Below are positions 26,301 through 40,500 of a stretch of 64,000 bases of DNA, piece after piece; within the stretch, counting starts at the first letter, position 1, and the number at the start of each line of letters is the position of its first letter. Source of the DNA: Oasisia sp. SBJ-2009 (taxonomy: Eukaryota > Annelida > Polychaeta > Sabellida > Siboglinidae); assembly GCA_964017155.1 (NCBI GenBank), contig OZ024857.1, positions 18,464,935-18,528,934 of the forward strand, read 5' to 3'. The translations under genes and the position numbers were made by a program. The notes beneath the pieces were generated by a model. The model was not told where the DNA came from, ran no database searches, and worked only from the letters and a program-made list of their open reading frames with translations.

Positions 26301-28304
26301 AGTCTTACAAACACTACAGCTCCTGGCTCCATGCCTAACAAACACAGTCAGTCTTACAAACACTACAGCTCCCGGCTCCATGCCTGACAAACACAGCCAG
26401 TCTTACAAACACTACAGCTCAATGCCTGACAAACACAGCCAGTCTTACAAACACTATAGCTCCATGCCTGACAAACACAGTCAGTCTTACAAACACTACA
26501 GCTCCTGGCTCCATGCCTGACAAACACAGTCAGTCTTACAAACACTACAGCTCCTGGCTCCATGCCTGACAAACACAGCCAGTCTTACAAACACTACAGC
26601 TCAATGCCTGACAAACACAGCCAGTCTTACAAACACTACAGCTCAATGCCTGACAAACACAGTCAGTCTTACAAACACTAGAGCTCCTGGCTCCATGCCT
26701 GACAAACACAGCCAGTCTTACAAACACTACAGCTCCTGGCTCCATGCCTGACAAACACAGTCAGTCTTACAAACACTACAGCTCCTGGCTCCATGCCTGA
26801 CAAACACAGCCAGTCTTACAAACACTACAGCTCGTGGCTCCATGCCTGACAAACACAGCCAGTCTTACAAACACTACAGCTCCATGCCTGACAAACACAG
26901 TCAGTCTTACAAACACTACAGCTCCTGGCTCCATGCCTGACAAACACAGTCAGTCTTACAAACACTACAGCTCCTGGCTCCATGCCTGACAAACACAGCC
27001 AGTCTTACAAACACTACAGCTCAATGCCTGACAAACACAGCCAGTCTTACAAACACTACAGCTCCATGCCTGACAAACACAGTCAGTCTTACAAACACTA
27101 CAGCTCCTGGCTCCATGCCTGACAAACACAGCCAGTCTTACAAACACTACAGCATACAAAACTGATGCCAAGGCATTAAAATAAAGTAAAAAGTAAAGGT
27201 AAGTTCTTATATAGCGCAGTATCCAATCCTCAGGACTGCTCAAAGTGCTTTACCCTTTACTCTACTTTACTTTACACTATTTTGGCTTCTCTGGGAAGCA
27301 TACAGCTGTGTTGCTGTTAATGCACGAAGACTATTCGTACACAAATATCCCCCATGGTCTACAGCCAGATACTTAGTCATACAGCTAAGTGAACTGGAGC
27401 TATATAAAGTGAAAAATGTGCCAGTAGTTTGTCACGTCACTGTGGGCTAAAGTAATATATAAATTAATAAAATAAATATGACAAAAAGATAAATACAATT
27501 AATTGTACATTCAGTGTTACTGTCCTGCAGTTTGATTGTGTCAGAGTGGGCTAAAATTATAAGTTAATAAAATAAATATAATATTAATAAATAGACAAAT
27601 AAATTAATTGTACTCACCTGCGCCAGGTGTTTGTGGGGTGAACGGTGCCCCGGGGGTCATTGGACTGTACCCAATTGGTGAGGGGGTACCAGCGCCATAC
27701 CCAATGGGGGATGGGGTTCCCTGCATCCCGGAGGGACTGGGGGTAAAGGGAGCGGGGCTGGGGGCTGAAAAACAACATGAATTCATGGGTTTATAATGGG
27801 GTAAACACTATACATAAGTCATATAAACTAGAACATCACACTTCACAAATAACAGACAAAATCTAAATGATTACTTGTTACTTATTTTGTTTCTATAATT
27901 CGTTATGGTCTTTGGAATATGTGTGTGACCTGAACACACATTTTTGCCTGCTGTGTCTGGCCTGAAATAACTGACCGTGCATAAACAGTTTGGTAAATAT
28001 TTCCATAACCAATAAAAGCCCTTTAACTTTTCTTAACTTGTTTTGACTAAACACAATTGGGAAGGAAATATATTGGAAATAGATAACCAGGAATGGTTTA
28101 AGTGTAACAGAATGCACTTATTGTATGTGATTGTGTATTAAAATATATCTGTAGACAATAAATATGGTAAATTAAAGTTATTGATGGATTTATTGTGCAT
28201 TCCTTAGCTACATATCCATGAATATCATGTCAAAGTTCACAAAACAGTCCTGGAGATTTAAATTTTGATGTGCACATATATACCATATTATTCATGAATC
28301 ATTG

Positions 28305-28357
<53 letters not shown>

Positions 28358-31300
28358 CGTGCGTGTGAGCGTGCGTGCGTGCATGCGTGTGTGTGTGGCA
28401 TGCATGCATGTGTGCGTGCGTATATGTATATATGATCCCACAAAAAATAAAACAGCACAAGAATTGTCACTGTCAACATTTTAAGAAACAAACCATCACC
28501 TTGGTAACCAGCCGGTGAGGGTGCCACTGGGTGGTAGGGTGAGTAGGCACTGCCTGGTGTCTGGGGCGTGTAGGGGCCCTGGGGTGAGGGCATGTCCAGC
28601 TGGTACCCTGGGGTGGTAGGGTTGGGGGTGTAGTCGGCTGGTGATGGGGTTGACTCATCAAAGTTGTACTCAAAGTCGTTGCCTCTGTGTAAGCAAAAAT
28701 TTATTAAAAACTCCCACAACAATCTCAACACATTAACGGGGTCTGTTAATGAAAAATTACTTTATCACAATCTTAATGTTTATTCTGCCAAAATGCTTCA
28801 TTGCAGAACTTGATATATTACGTGAACATAAAAATGACTTATATTGAAATCAATTATACATGCAATTTTCCCACCCTTTTTCTGTATATCTGCATCTAAG
28901 GCATGCCAATTATGTTTCTTTTAATATTCACGCTATTAGATTCAACATGATCATCAATTTATAACCCTCAGTGATGATGTAATGAATATGTTCCAATATG
29001 TAATCTACACTGATCATTTATTAATTCTACTCCTGTGCTATATGTTGTAGTTATGAAAATAATATCTATATCAATATTTTCATAACTTGCTAAAAACATA
29101 CTAACTTAACCACAAGTGATACTGACAAAAACACTCTCATAACATTCTAAAAACATACTAACTTAACTACAAGTGATACTGACAAAAACACTCTCATAAC
29201 ATTCTAAAAACATACTAACTTAACCACAAGTGATACTAACATAAACACTTTCATAACATACTAAAAACATACTAACTTAACCACAAGTGATACTAACATA
29301 AACACTTTCATAACATACTAAAAACATACTAACTTAACCACAAGTGATACTGACAAAAACACTCTCATAACATTCTAAAAACATACTAACTTAACCACAA
29401 GTGATACTGACAAAAACACTCTCATAACATTCTAAAAACATACTAACTTAACCACAAGTGATACTGACAAAAACACTTTCATAACATGTTAAAAACATAC
29501 TAACTTAACCACAAGTGATACTGACAAAAACACTTTCATAACATGTTAAAAACATACTAACTTAACCACAAGTGATACTGACAAAAACACTTTCATAACA
29601 TGTTAAAAACATACTAACTTAACCACAAGTGATACTGACAAAAACACTCTCATAACATGTTAAAAACATACCAACTTAATCACAAGTGATACTGACATAA
29701 ACACTTTCATAACATGTTAAAAATATACTAACTTAACCACAAGTGATACTGACATAACCACGAGTTAACACACATCCACTGACCTGGATGGCGTGTTTGC
29801 GTTGGACGGGTCCCACGCACTGGAGCGGCCGGGGGTCATGGAGCCCGGCTCATGTAAGGGGGTCTGACCCCCGTAGTGGGGGGTCCTACTGCCATCGTAC
29901 AGGGGCGTCTGTGAACCATACATGGGGGTACGTGACCCATACATGGGGGTCATGCCGGAGGTCGGTGTGTGTGCGACCCTCGATGACACTCCTCCCACCC
30001 TGCTGCCCCTGTCACACAAACAAACAAAGGTATTTACAATTAATATATCAAAATAGTGTGTGTGTGTGTGCGCGTGTGCATGCGGGCATGCGCGCATGTG
30101 TGTATGGTATGGTGTGTGTGCGTGCATGCATGTGTGTGCGCACGCATGCGTGCATGCGTGTATGTGTAAGACAAACACTTGCAGGGTATTTACAACTACT
30201 GTTATTTTCCTATGATTCTTTGCTAGCAATGAAAAACTATCTCATCGTGCAAAGGCAGAGAAATTTACACATGTATTTAGTGCAAACACTGAATATTATA
30301 AATTACATGTTTTTTCGTTTTTTCAGCCACCAAATGGGAGTGTTTTGGTGTTGGTATTGGTCATCTCGGCCCATTAAGAGACCCTACGAGAGTGACCAGG
30401 TACTCACGAGACTGTGTTGAGTCGAGACCGGTCGACCGAGATTGTGTTACAGTTGCTGTGTAGCTCTATACGCGCCGTCGTCTCGGTCGCGTCCTTCACA
30501 ATACCAATGTAACCTACAACAGAAATAGAAACTTCTTAGGTAAGTTCTGACACACTGCAGTGGCAGGTTACTGTTACTGTCAGTGCCAATGTAACCTACA
30601 ACACAATGGCATTCTTAGGTAAGTTCTGACACAATGCAGTGACAGGATACTGTTACTACCAGTGCCAATGTAACCTACAACACAATGGCATTCTTAGGTA
30701 AGTTCTGACACAATGCAGTGGCAGGTTACGGTTACTATCAGTGCCAATGTAACCTACAACACAATGGCATTCTTAGGTAAGTTCTGACACAATGCAGTGA
30801 CAGGATACTGTTACTGTCAGCGCCAATGTAACCTACAACACAATGGCATTCTTAGGTAAGTTCTGACACAATGCAGTGACAGGATACTGTTACTACCAGT
30901 GCCAATGTAACCTACAACACAATGGCATTCTTAGGTAAGTTCTGACACAATGCAGTGGCAGGTTACGGTTACTATCAGTGCCAATGTAACCTACAACACA
31001 ATGGCATTCTTAGGTAAGTTCTGACATAATGCAGTGACAGGATACTGTTACTGTCAGTGCCAATGTAACCTACAACACAATGGCATTCTTAGGTAAGTTC
31101 TGACACAATGCAGTGACAGGATACTGTTACTACCAGTGCCAATGTAACCTACAACACAATGGCATTCTTAGGTAAGTTCTGACACAATGCAGTGGCAGGT
31201 TACGGTTACTATCAGTGCCAATGTAACCTACAACACAATGGCATTCTTAGGTAAGTTCTGACACAATGCAGTGACAGGATACTGTTACTGTCAGCGCCAA

Positions 31301-34300
31301 TGCTGTAGAGTGCTCTAACGTTCATCCCTTGGCACACCAACGGCACGTGCAATACAAGACCTTACATCCCGCATTATCCAGTCCTTGGGACTGTTCCGAG
31401 CGCTTTACACTACTCCCAGATAAGTTCAATTGAACGTCTTCTCAACTTCTGTGGGAAGTATTCAAAACACACTACATTTATCAACGAGACAATCCATACA
31501 CAAACATCCACCACTGTCTACCACCAGGTACTCATTCACAGAGCGGAGTAAACAGGAGCAACTTAGACTGACAGAACTTACACATGGTTTGAAATGGCAG
31601 CAAAAGAATTTGAACGTAGAATGATTTGACTGAGAGTCGGACACTCTAACCACTGTGCTACAGAGCCCCCACCCACAGGATGACAGGCTAAGTACAGCTG
31701 CAGTTGTTGACAAACTGTGATAACAGAACGATTACACTCCGAGGTTTTCTGGCTTCTATTAAAATGAACTATGGAAGATGGTTATCCATGCTTACAAAAC
31801 ATTGACACCCCACACATTTGGAGGGTTGTACTTGTAGGCCCCTGTCAGTGAAGGCACTCAGTCAATCACAACATGACTTTTGTTATTGAAGCTTTTGTAT
31901 ACAGGGTGAGAAATAAGTCTGGTCCGATCGTCAGGGATGGGTAGTTTTAGAGCTCGGACTAGTACAGTTTTAGTAGAGTAGTCCAGTCGGACTAGCTATG
32001 ACTTGAAAATGGCAGTATTACTTTTAATAAAACAATAGACCAAGATGATAGAGCATACACTACAATATTCTAATATATATTGGTTAATTAATATGTAATA
32101 ATGTCTAATGACTAGTAAAACCAATTCAAGACTAGTCATCTACAGTCCAACGGTCTACCAGGTGATGAAAAGTATTGTGCATCCTGTGTATACATTTATA
32201 TAATTTGACATGTGTTATATCCATTGTATGCATTGTTTTTGCAGGATGTTGAATTTATACTAAACTATTAAACAATGTTGAAACATATACTAGCGTTCTT
32301 TCCTCAATGAAACCTAGTATATTTTGTATTAAACATAGACATTTTAAGCATATATATCAGAAATATTGTGAATGAACTTGAGATACCCTTACAGTAAAAA
32401 TATGAAATGAACTAAAACACTGCTAAAGAAATTGCAATGAAACGTAGTAGATGTTGTATACAGACATTTTAAGTGTAGACATCAGAAGTATTGTGAATGA
32501 AATTAAGGGGACGCGACACTGAGGATTTATCATTTTTGACAGAATTATTTTTTTCTCTCTGAATATTCACTTTAAAAAAATATAATTATCTAACTTTCGA
32601 TGTGTGTACGTTGATACTTTGTATGAATACGATAAATGCTATAAAAACACGATTAACGTGAGCCCTACTATACTGTTTCTTTTGTTTATGCCCAATGACG
32701 CAGCGCCGACTGAAAATTCACTCGGTTTCAATCGCATGTATCTCCAGGTATTTTGAACCTATGTTGACATGCTGCATACCAGCAGACAGCTTCACTATCG
32801 CACTGCATATTGGTACCAGTGGTTTTTGGAGATATTCGCCCGTTTCCGCAATATTCCAGTAGGAATGACCTACATAATAAATTATAATCTGGCCTAACCC
32901 CATTTAATTACTGTAAAAAAAAAAACATTGAATGAACTGAAACTCTGTGATAGACAACGCACCTTTGTACGGCCCCTGGATGATGCGAACGGTCTGCCCA
33001 ATGAGGTCCCTGTCGCGGCGATCGCCAGCCCCTCTACCGCGACCAGCGCCACGCCCCCCACCACCCCCTCCCCCACTGCTGGGATGACTGGGGCTGGCCA
33101 GGGAGACCCGGGAGGATGTGAAGCCTTGTGTGGGGAGAGCCGTGTTTGACTGAAACAGAACCACACACTTAGTGAGACACACACGATCCAACGCTGAGAT
33201 GTTTATGTGGAAATGTTATATAAATTAACACTTTTGTATAGTCAACGGTCCAGCTGCTACTACGGAACATTTGTTGCATGTCAGGGCTTGATGCAGGATA
33301 CAAGTACTGCCAGTCACACATGTTTTAGTGGACACATGGGTGTTAACTGTTAAGCCAGTTTACAAACTTTTAAATGTGCCTGATGACCTGAAATGGACTA
33401 CAAACACACATTTACACTCACTATCAAGGCATAACTAACAATATCTATGGTTTTGGAAGACCTTTTATATTCGCTCCTTCATTTTTTTTACCTGTCCACC
33501 CATATTTCTACCCATCCATGTTTGTCTTTACCCGTCCAAATGACGGGTGGACGGGTCTCTGCATAAAGCTATGTTGCATGTTGACAAATGTGATGAACAA
33601 ATGACAAAATGAAGCATGTGGCAAACCCTGCCGCCTTCAGATGGATACAAATCCTGATCATTAATAATAGTTGTTTATATTTATACTGGCTGGAGATGAC
33701 TGTTGTTTGTCATAGTCATTTTCTCATCTGTGCCACCTTTGTGCAGTTAAGTTAATAAAGGCATACCAATTAACATCAACTTTAAAAAATATTAAGTCTA
33801 TGATGCTGTCTATCACCTCCCTAGAGATTTACCCAGATATTCTGAATATTAGATTGGACATGTATTATGAGCATCTGGGCCCTTCGTGTAAAAACTACAC
33901 CTAAAATAGTAACAAGAAAACATGTCTACCTTGCTTCCACCAGCCAACACCAGGTGGCGTGTCCGACAGACGAATATCCCAGCATTCTCTGTCATCATGC
34001 GTGAGTGGAGGAATGCGAAACTGCGGAATAAATGTCGAATCTCGCCATGCCGACCCTAAACAGAACCCAACTCAGATGTGACAATTTCACTCTCGTCTAA
34101 GTAGAAGTAACACTTGCCAGACAGCACTGACACAAACAATGGAAATATGGCTGATTTACAAGTTGTAGTAAAATACAGACTGAGAAGAAGATATGTTATG
34201 TGTACAAATTAATAACTGAAGTGTTGCCGAATGCCAAGTTACTAAAAATAACTACACCAGCAATCTGAGCTCAGTGGTATAACAAAACCAGTGGTTGTAT

Positions 34301-35371
34301 CGGAATGATGCGGAATCACACGGGGAGCCAATCCAGTGATTTTAGAAGTGGCACTTAGCTAAAGAAATGAGGAGACTACAAGTCTGGACATGATGAAGTT
34401 TAGCAGTGTCTTTACTGACAACATTATGACGGAGGGAATTACAGTAATAAAGTCAACTATAACAGTTTTAGTGACTTAAAGCTACATACACCGGACAGTG
34501 CAGCTTGGACACATGCAAGCAAACTGACAGACCACAGTGACTTAGTGGTCTCACACTGATATGTCATTAGAAATAAAGGTCGATATCACCAACAGGTTTG
34601 GTAAGAGCAAAACTCTATTGTTGTTAGAGAGTGAGACAAGATGTCTTGGAAGAGAATTTCTAAGGCAACAGTGGCTGGATTAAGATGCAGAAACATGCAG
34701 CATAGAGATAGGAGTATAACATCATGGATGTTTTCATAACGTTGACAGTGATCAACAGAATAGAAAACAATAAGAACGCAATTACTTCAAGAACTGCATA
34801 AAGGACGGGAGAAGATGAAAAATCCTGTTTTAAATATTTTGCATGGATATAGATATATTATTGGCGTTATTTCCAACTGCAGTAGCCGATTTCCAGAATG
34901 GTCTGTAGCAGTTTCTAAACAGATATGGCGCCATCTGGTGGACTACAAATGTCTGAGACTCACAGAGTGTGGCCCGTCAATGACGTTGACGATGTCGCGC
35001 ACTTGGATGTTGTTATTCTCGGCGTCAAGTGCGACGGCACTGCGCGAGTTTGTCTTTCTTGTCACGGCTGTGTGCTTCAGATGAACCACCTACAACATAC
35101 GCAGTCATCTCTCAATCTCATAACTTGTGTGTGTTGTCTTCATGCCCTAGTGCTGAAATGTTCTGTAAAATGTAGTCTTACTGTTACGGCTAGTTTGGCA
35201 TCTAACAAAACATTTGATTAACTCAAAGTGTATGTATATGAGTTTTGTTAATCTTATTCTTTACAGGAATTTAAATGATTTTATTTCGTAACCTAGTGTG
35301 TATATGCACATGAGATATGTGAGAAGTTTGGCAGAAAGTAAACAAAAAAATCGATGGTGGCGATGCATATG

Positions 35372-35409
<38 letters not shown>

Positions 35410-36128
35410 ATTATATACATGTGTAAAGGATGGGACGAATCTGGAATGACTTAATCGAATATCCTCAAAATTTCAAACACAAATCGAACATCGAATCAAA
35501 TACAAATATTCATTTGCTTCGAAATTGATTACAATATTAAACACTTTCAAGATGTCTTGCCGGCACGCGCCGTCATCCCATGGCCATGGGCACAAATCAA
35601 AGCTGCAGTCATCGTCATCATGGCCATATGCATCACCACAATCAATCTTTTTTTTACCTTCTGACCTAACCATAAAAACGACTTCTTACGGCCGCCAAAC
35701 TTCTCCTCACATAACTTATGTGCATATAGCCAGATACACACACACTAGGTTACAAAATAAAATCATTTAAGTTCCTGTAAAGAATAAGATTAATAAACTC
35801 ATGTGAACTCGACATGATCTACGGCAGCTACGCGTACCTCAGCGATTACCATAGTGTCGGTAATTTATCGCAGGCGTCGCTACTCGCTACATAAATGATC
35901 TTCACAAATTCTGCTTTTATGCTACCCTGAAAAAACTAATCCTAAATATACCCTAAACCATAAGTTAACACTGCTAACAGAAGAGCCCTCAATACCAATG
36001 TTTATGGTAAGCCCAGAGTTATGTGTAACTGCCGCCAATGCCCGTGACACACTTTTATGAAGTTAATTTGTTTCAGTAATGTTAGTGATGTTATTTTGTA
36101 ACCTAGTGTGTGTGTGTATATATATATA

Positions 36129-36173
<45 letters not shown>

Positions 36174-36264
36174 ATATATATGTTTATATATATATATACA
36201 CACACACATGTGTATATATGTATGTATGTATATACACACATGAAACACCACACACACACCACAT

Positions 36265-36340
<76 letters not shown>

Positions 36341-37430
36341 TAAGGATGGGATGAAATTTTATTTGAAATTAGAAAATTTGCATATATATATATATATGTA
36401 TATATACTCCTAAAGGCAGCTTATGTCGACCGATTATGCATATAGGACCGGCTTATGTAGACCGCTGTTTTATGTAGACCAAAACTGGTCTACATAAAGA
36501 TTCGACGTGTTAGTTCACAACTAACACAATTGAATTGATCAGTACCATTGCTTGTGCACACAGTTCATATGACAGTGAAGTACTGTGCGTAATGAATTTT
36601 TAAATGAACGACATCTTAAGTGATTTTGAGCATGTTTTCTCCAGCGCCGTGCATATTTTTGAGTATATTGTGTGCCGGGTTATGTGTACCGGGTCAAAGT
36701 TCTTATAAATCTATATTTATGGTATATATCGAACGAAGGGTTGGCGTTTCGTGTTCAGTGTATGATATGCTTCATACTGATGCAAAAGGCTATATTATTA
36801 TGAGTAAATTAGTAAAACTTGCATTTTGTCTTTGTTGCGGACTGATAGATCCCTCGAATGTTGGTGTTGCCGTTGGTATTCGGCAATTAATTTTACAGCA
36901 TTCACTAAATTGTCAAATTTACTGTATAAACATGTATCACAACATAGCTAGATTCGGCGTCTACTGCAAAAAAGGCTAACTAAATATATGCAGATTCCGG
37001 CGTTGCTCCGGTCTACACAAATCGGCATCTATGCATTACGCGGTTTTATGTAGATCGATTTTTTTGCATATACCTTATTTATTGAAATATTTTGATGAAC
37101 GTTCATGATGTGTTAAACATTAGTATTAGAAACAATGTTCCAGTTTTACATCTTTGGAAAATGTATTAAATAAAAAAATACGTCTGGTCTACATAAGCCG
37201 GTCCTCTAGGCACTGGTCGACATAAGCTGCCTTTAGGCTTATATATATATATAAGATATGAAGGGAGTAGTTTGGTGGTTGTATGTTGTGGTTTTAATAG
37301 TTTAGTCAGAAAGTAGAAGTTCACCTGGGACTGATTTCTCAGCGGAGGACATTACGGAAAATATTCCAGTGATATTTGTTTATATAGCTGCGAATTTTCT
37401 AATTTCAAATAAAATTTCATCCCATCCTTG

Positions 37431-37528
<98 letters not shown>

Positions 37529-40500
37529 GCGTGGTGTTTCATGTGTGTCTATACATACATATATACACATGTGTGTATGGTGTTTAGTATGTGTGAGCAT
37601 GCGTGCGTGTGTACTACAATTACAAAAATGTTATAGTATATAACTTTAACTGAAATAAAAATACCCCACAACTGGACACATTTTGTGTAACATGTCTATA
37701 ATAATAATGACAAGAATTAAAATGCCAAATAAAGACTCACCTTGCCGTACATGTTGAGGACCTGGAAGTTCTCTTTCTCCAGTCTTACTATCACACCAAC
37801 AGTCTGGGGACTGAAACAAACCATTTCACCAGGTTTCAAAAACAAACAAAATAATATAATAGTATTACTTCAGTTGCACCAATACCTTCGTAAAATCCAG
37901 GCTGAGTAGAGCAACAAAGCCAACAGAATGGTGGTTCATGTAATTGTGTACAGTCGCTGTAAGAAGGTGATCAACAAGTGGGTGGATACACTAAGAAGCA
38001 AGGGGTAGTGCAAAGACATTTCTAAATAAATACTCTGCCTAAAGTACAAAGCCGTACGCCTGCATCTCTTTTGTGTAATAGTTTCTTTTTTTGTTACCTT
38101 ATTAGGAATCTGTTTTGTAAGCCATGCAGGAGATCCATTCTAGCAAACCCTAACAATAGCTACAATTATGTAAGTACCAGGAATTATGAATACAATTACC
38201 ATTAATTGTCATGTCATCACAGCAACAATCCACATCAGTGAATTTCCCATAAATCACATATTACTAAATTTCACACACAAATCAGCCTATGAATGTGACA
38301 ACAGGAACCAAGCAGTATCAGGCATTCTAACTAAAAGTATACTTTATTAGAGAACTCATTTGTATTTATTATTATTATTACGAATTATGGACTCACTCGA
38401 TCTGAACCATGTCTCCAAACTGGAACTGTCCCATAGAGTCGACCCCTGTCGCCATCTCGGTGCACTGCTGCAAGTCCTTGGTGCGCACCTTCAGCTGTGG
38501 ACGACAGATGCACCGGTTTATTGACATCACCACAACCACAACCACACCCACGACACCAACAACCACATCCACAACACCTTCAACCACACCCCTGAGACTT
38601 CAGGTGAGCTTAGACGCCACCATAAATAAATTATGTAATTAACTGTGGTCTCATGGTAACACAATATGAACAGTCTTCACGCATTCATTGTAGTGTGGCT
38701 TGAAGCTTCCAGAGAAGTGGAGATAGTGTTTGAGTTTGGTTGGACACATCCGAAAAAATTCATTTGTATACCGATCTACTGATGTATGGAATAGTCTGCC
38801 ACAGTCTGTGGTAGATGCTCCATCAGTACTATCATTTGAAGGTAAACTTGATAAACTATGGAAAAATCACCCTATAAAAAATGATTTTACTGCACCACCT
38901 CTACTATGGACTGTGTCACCTTTAGACGCATGCGCACAGTCCCATAACAATGATCAAGACAGAGCTGGCACAAGAGGCAGGAATGCCTAAATCAGCCAGA
39001 AAAGGACCTGTAAGAACCTGTAAGAATCTGCCTGGGAGTATATTGTACAGCGCTTCAAACAGTCTCTCTCTCTCTAGCTGTCGATATCAGACTGACATCA
39101 CTGATTCTTATGCTAATTGCCATCAGCACTGGGTTGTTTCATCTAATGTTTACAGAAATGCTAAAAGGAGTCCCAACGGCTACAGCACAAGTATCACCTA
39201 GACAGCATGATCATGGCACCAACTCTACTATGAGCAGGGTTTTGTAGACAGAGACCACCAGCTGTGCAACTGCACCTAGATTTATTCCACTGCCTCTAAG
39301 TACCACACGCAAGCCTGACTTACCTCGTGCATGGTGAGGTCGGAGAAGAGAACCACCATGTTCTCTTGAACGCGTACTATGAGACCCGTGTCGCCCTCGT
39401 ACTGCCCTTTGATCACCTTCACGTGGTCGCCCATGCGGAAATACTTGCGCAACTCATTGCCAGGAAACTCAAGCGGTTCCTGCAAGAACACAACATCAAC
39501 TCGGTGTATAATAAAAAGAAATTACAACACAGTAATCAAGATAAAAGCGGTAATGAGGCCATTAACAATGACCATACAAGAATGTCTTACCTTGTACTTT
39601 TACAACATTAAACAGTGGAGTTTAGTCTATCGTAATATTGTACGCCAAATTTCTGGTACTGAACCACAGTGCATTAATTGTAGACTACTGTGTTGACTTT
39701 CTATTCTGAATGAAAATATTGATAATTAAAAGAATTACAGTATGTTGTAATGTTGTTCATTAAAACCTGTATGTCAATCAAGCTAATATAATAGACTTGG
39801 TACATATATGTAATAGCATTTAACAATAAAACAATCAAGATTTGTTTACGTTGTTTGTTTAGAATGTCCACAATGTCCAAATAAAAAAGTGACAAATGCA
39901 ACAAGTAAATTAAAAAACAACTGCAAATTAGCTAAGATCACTCAAGTAGATAGATAACTGATAATACCAACTGAATGTTAAATAATCTATATGAGAAGTA
40001 ATCATTCCCACATATCTACAGCATGAAAACGAGTCCTGAAGGGGTGCAGGACGGCACTCGCTTACGTTGAGGTCCTTGTGTTTGGGCAGCATGGTGACCT
40101 TCTCCCCGTCAATGCGCAGTACTTTACCCTGCAGGTGCATCAGTTCACCCTCACACACTTCCACCAGGTCTCCCGGGGCAAAGTTGTGGCTCGCATCACC
40201 TGCCGACTTCGCTTCAGGCACCACTGGGCGAGGGGTCAAGGTCAAACATGCACCATCTTACATGACCTGCACTATAGTTCCATTTCTTTACCAATAACCT
40301 TGCCAACGAAATGGGTTGTATGTATGTATGTATGTATGTATGTATGTATGTATGTATGTATGTATGTATGTATGTATGTATGTATGTATGTATGTATGTA
40401 TGTATGTATGTATGTATGTATGTATGTATGTATGTATGTATGTATGTATGTATGTATGTATGTATGTATGTATGTATGTATGTATGTATGTATGTATGTA

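Noticed and set aside
36620..36979. Transposase in the 829-bp TIR element
   Set aside because: The 119-codon frame has no catalytic triad, zinc finger or similarity I can recognise; the element is best seen as non-autonomous.
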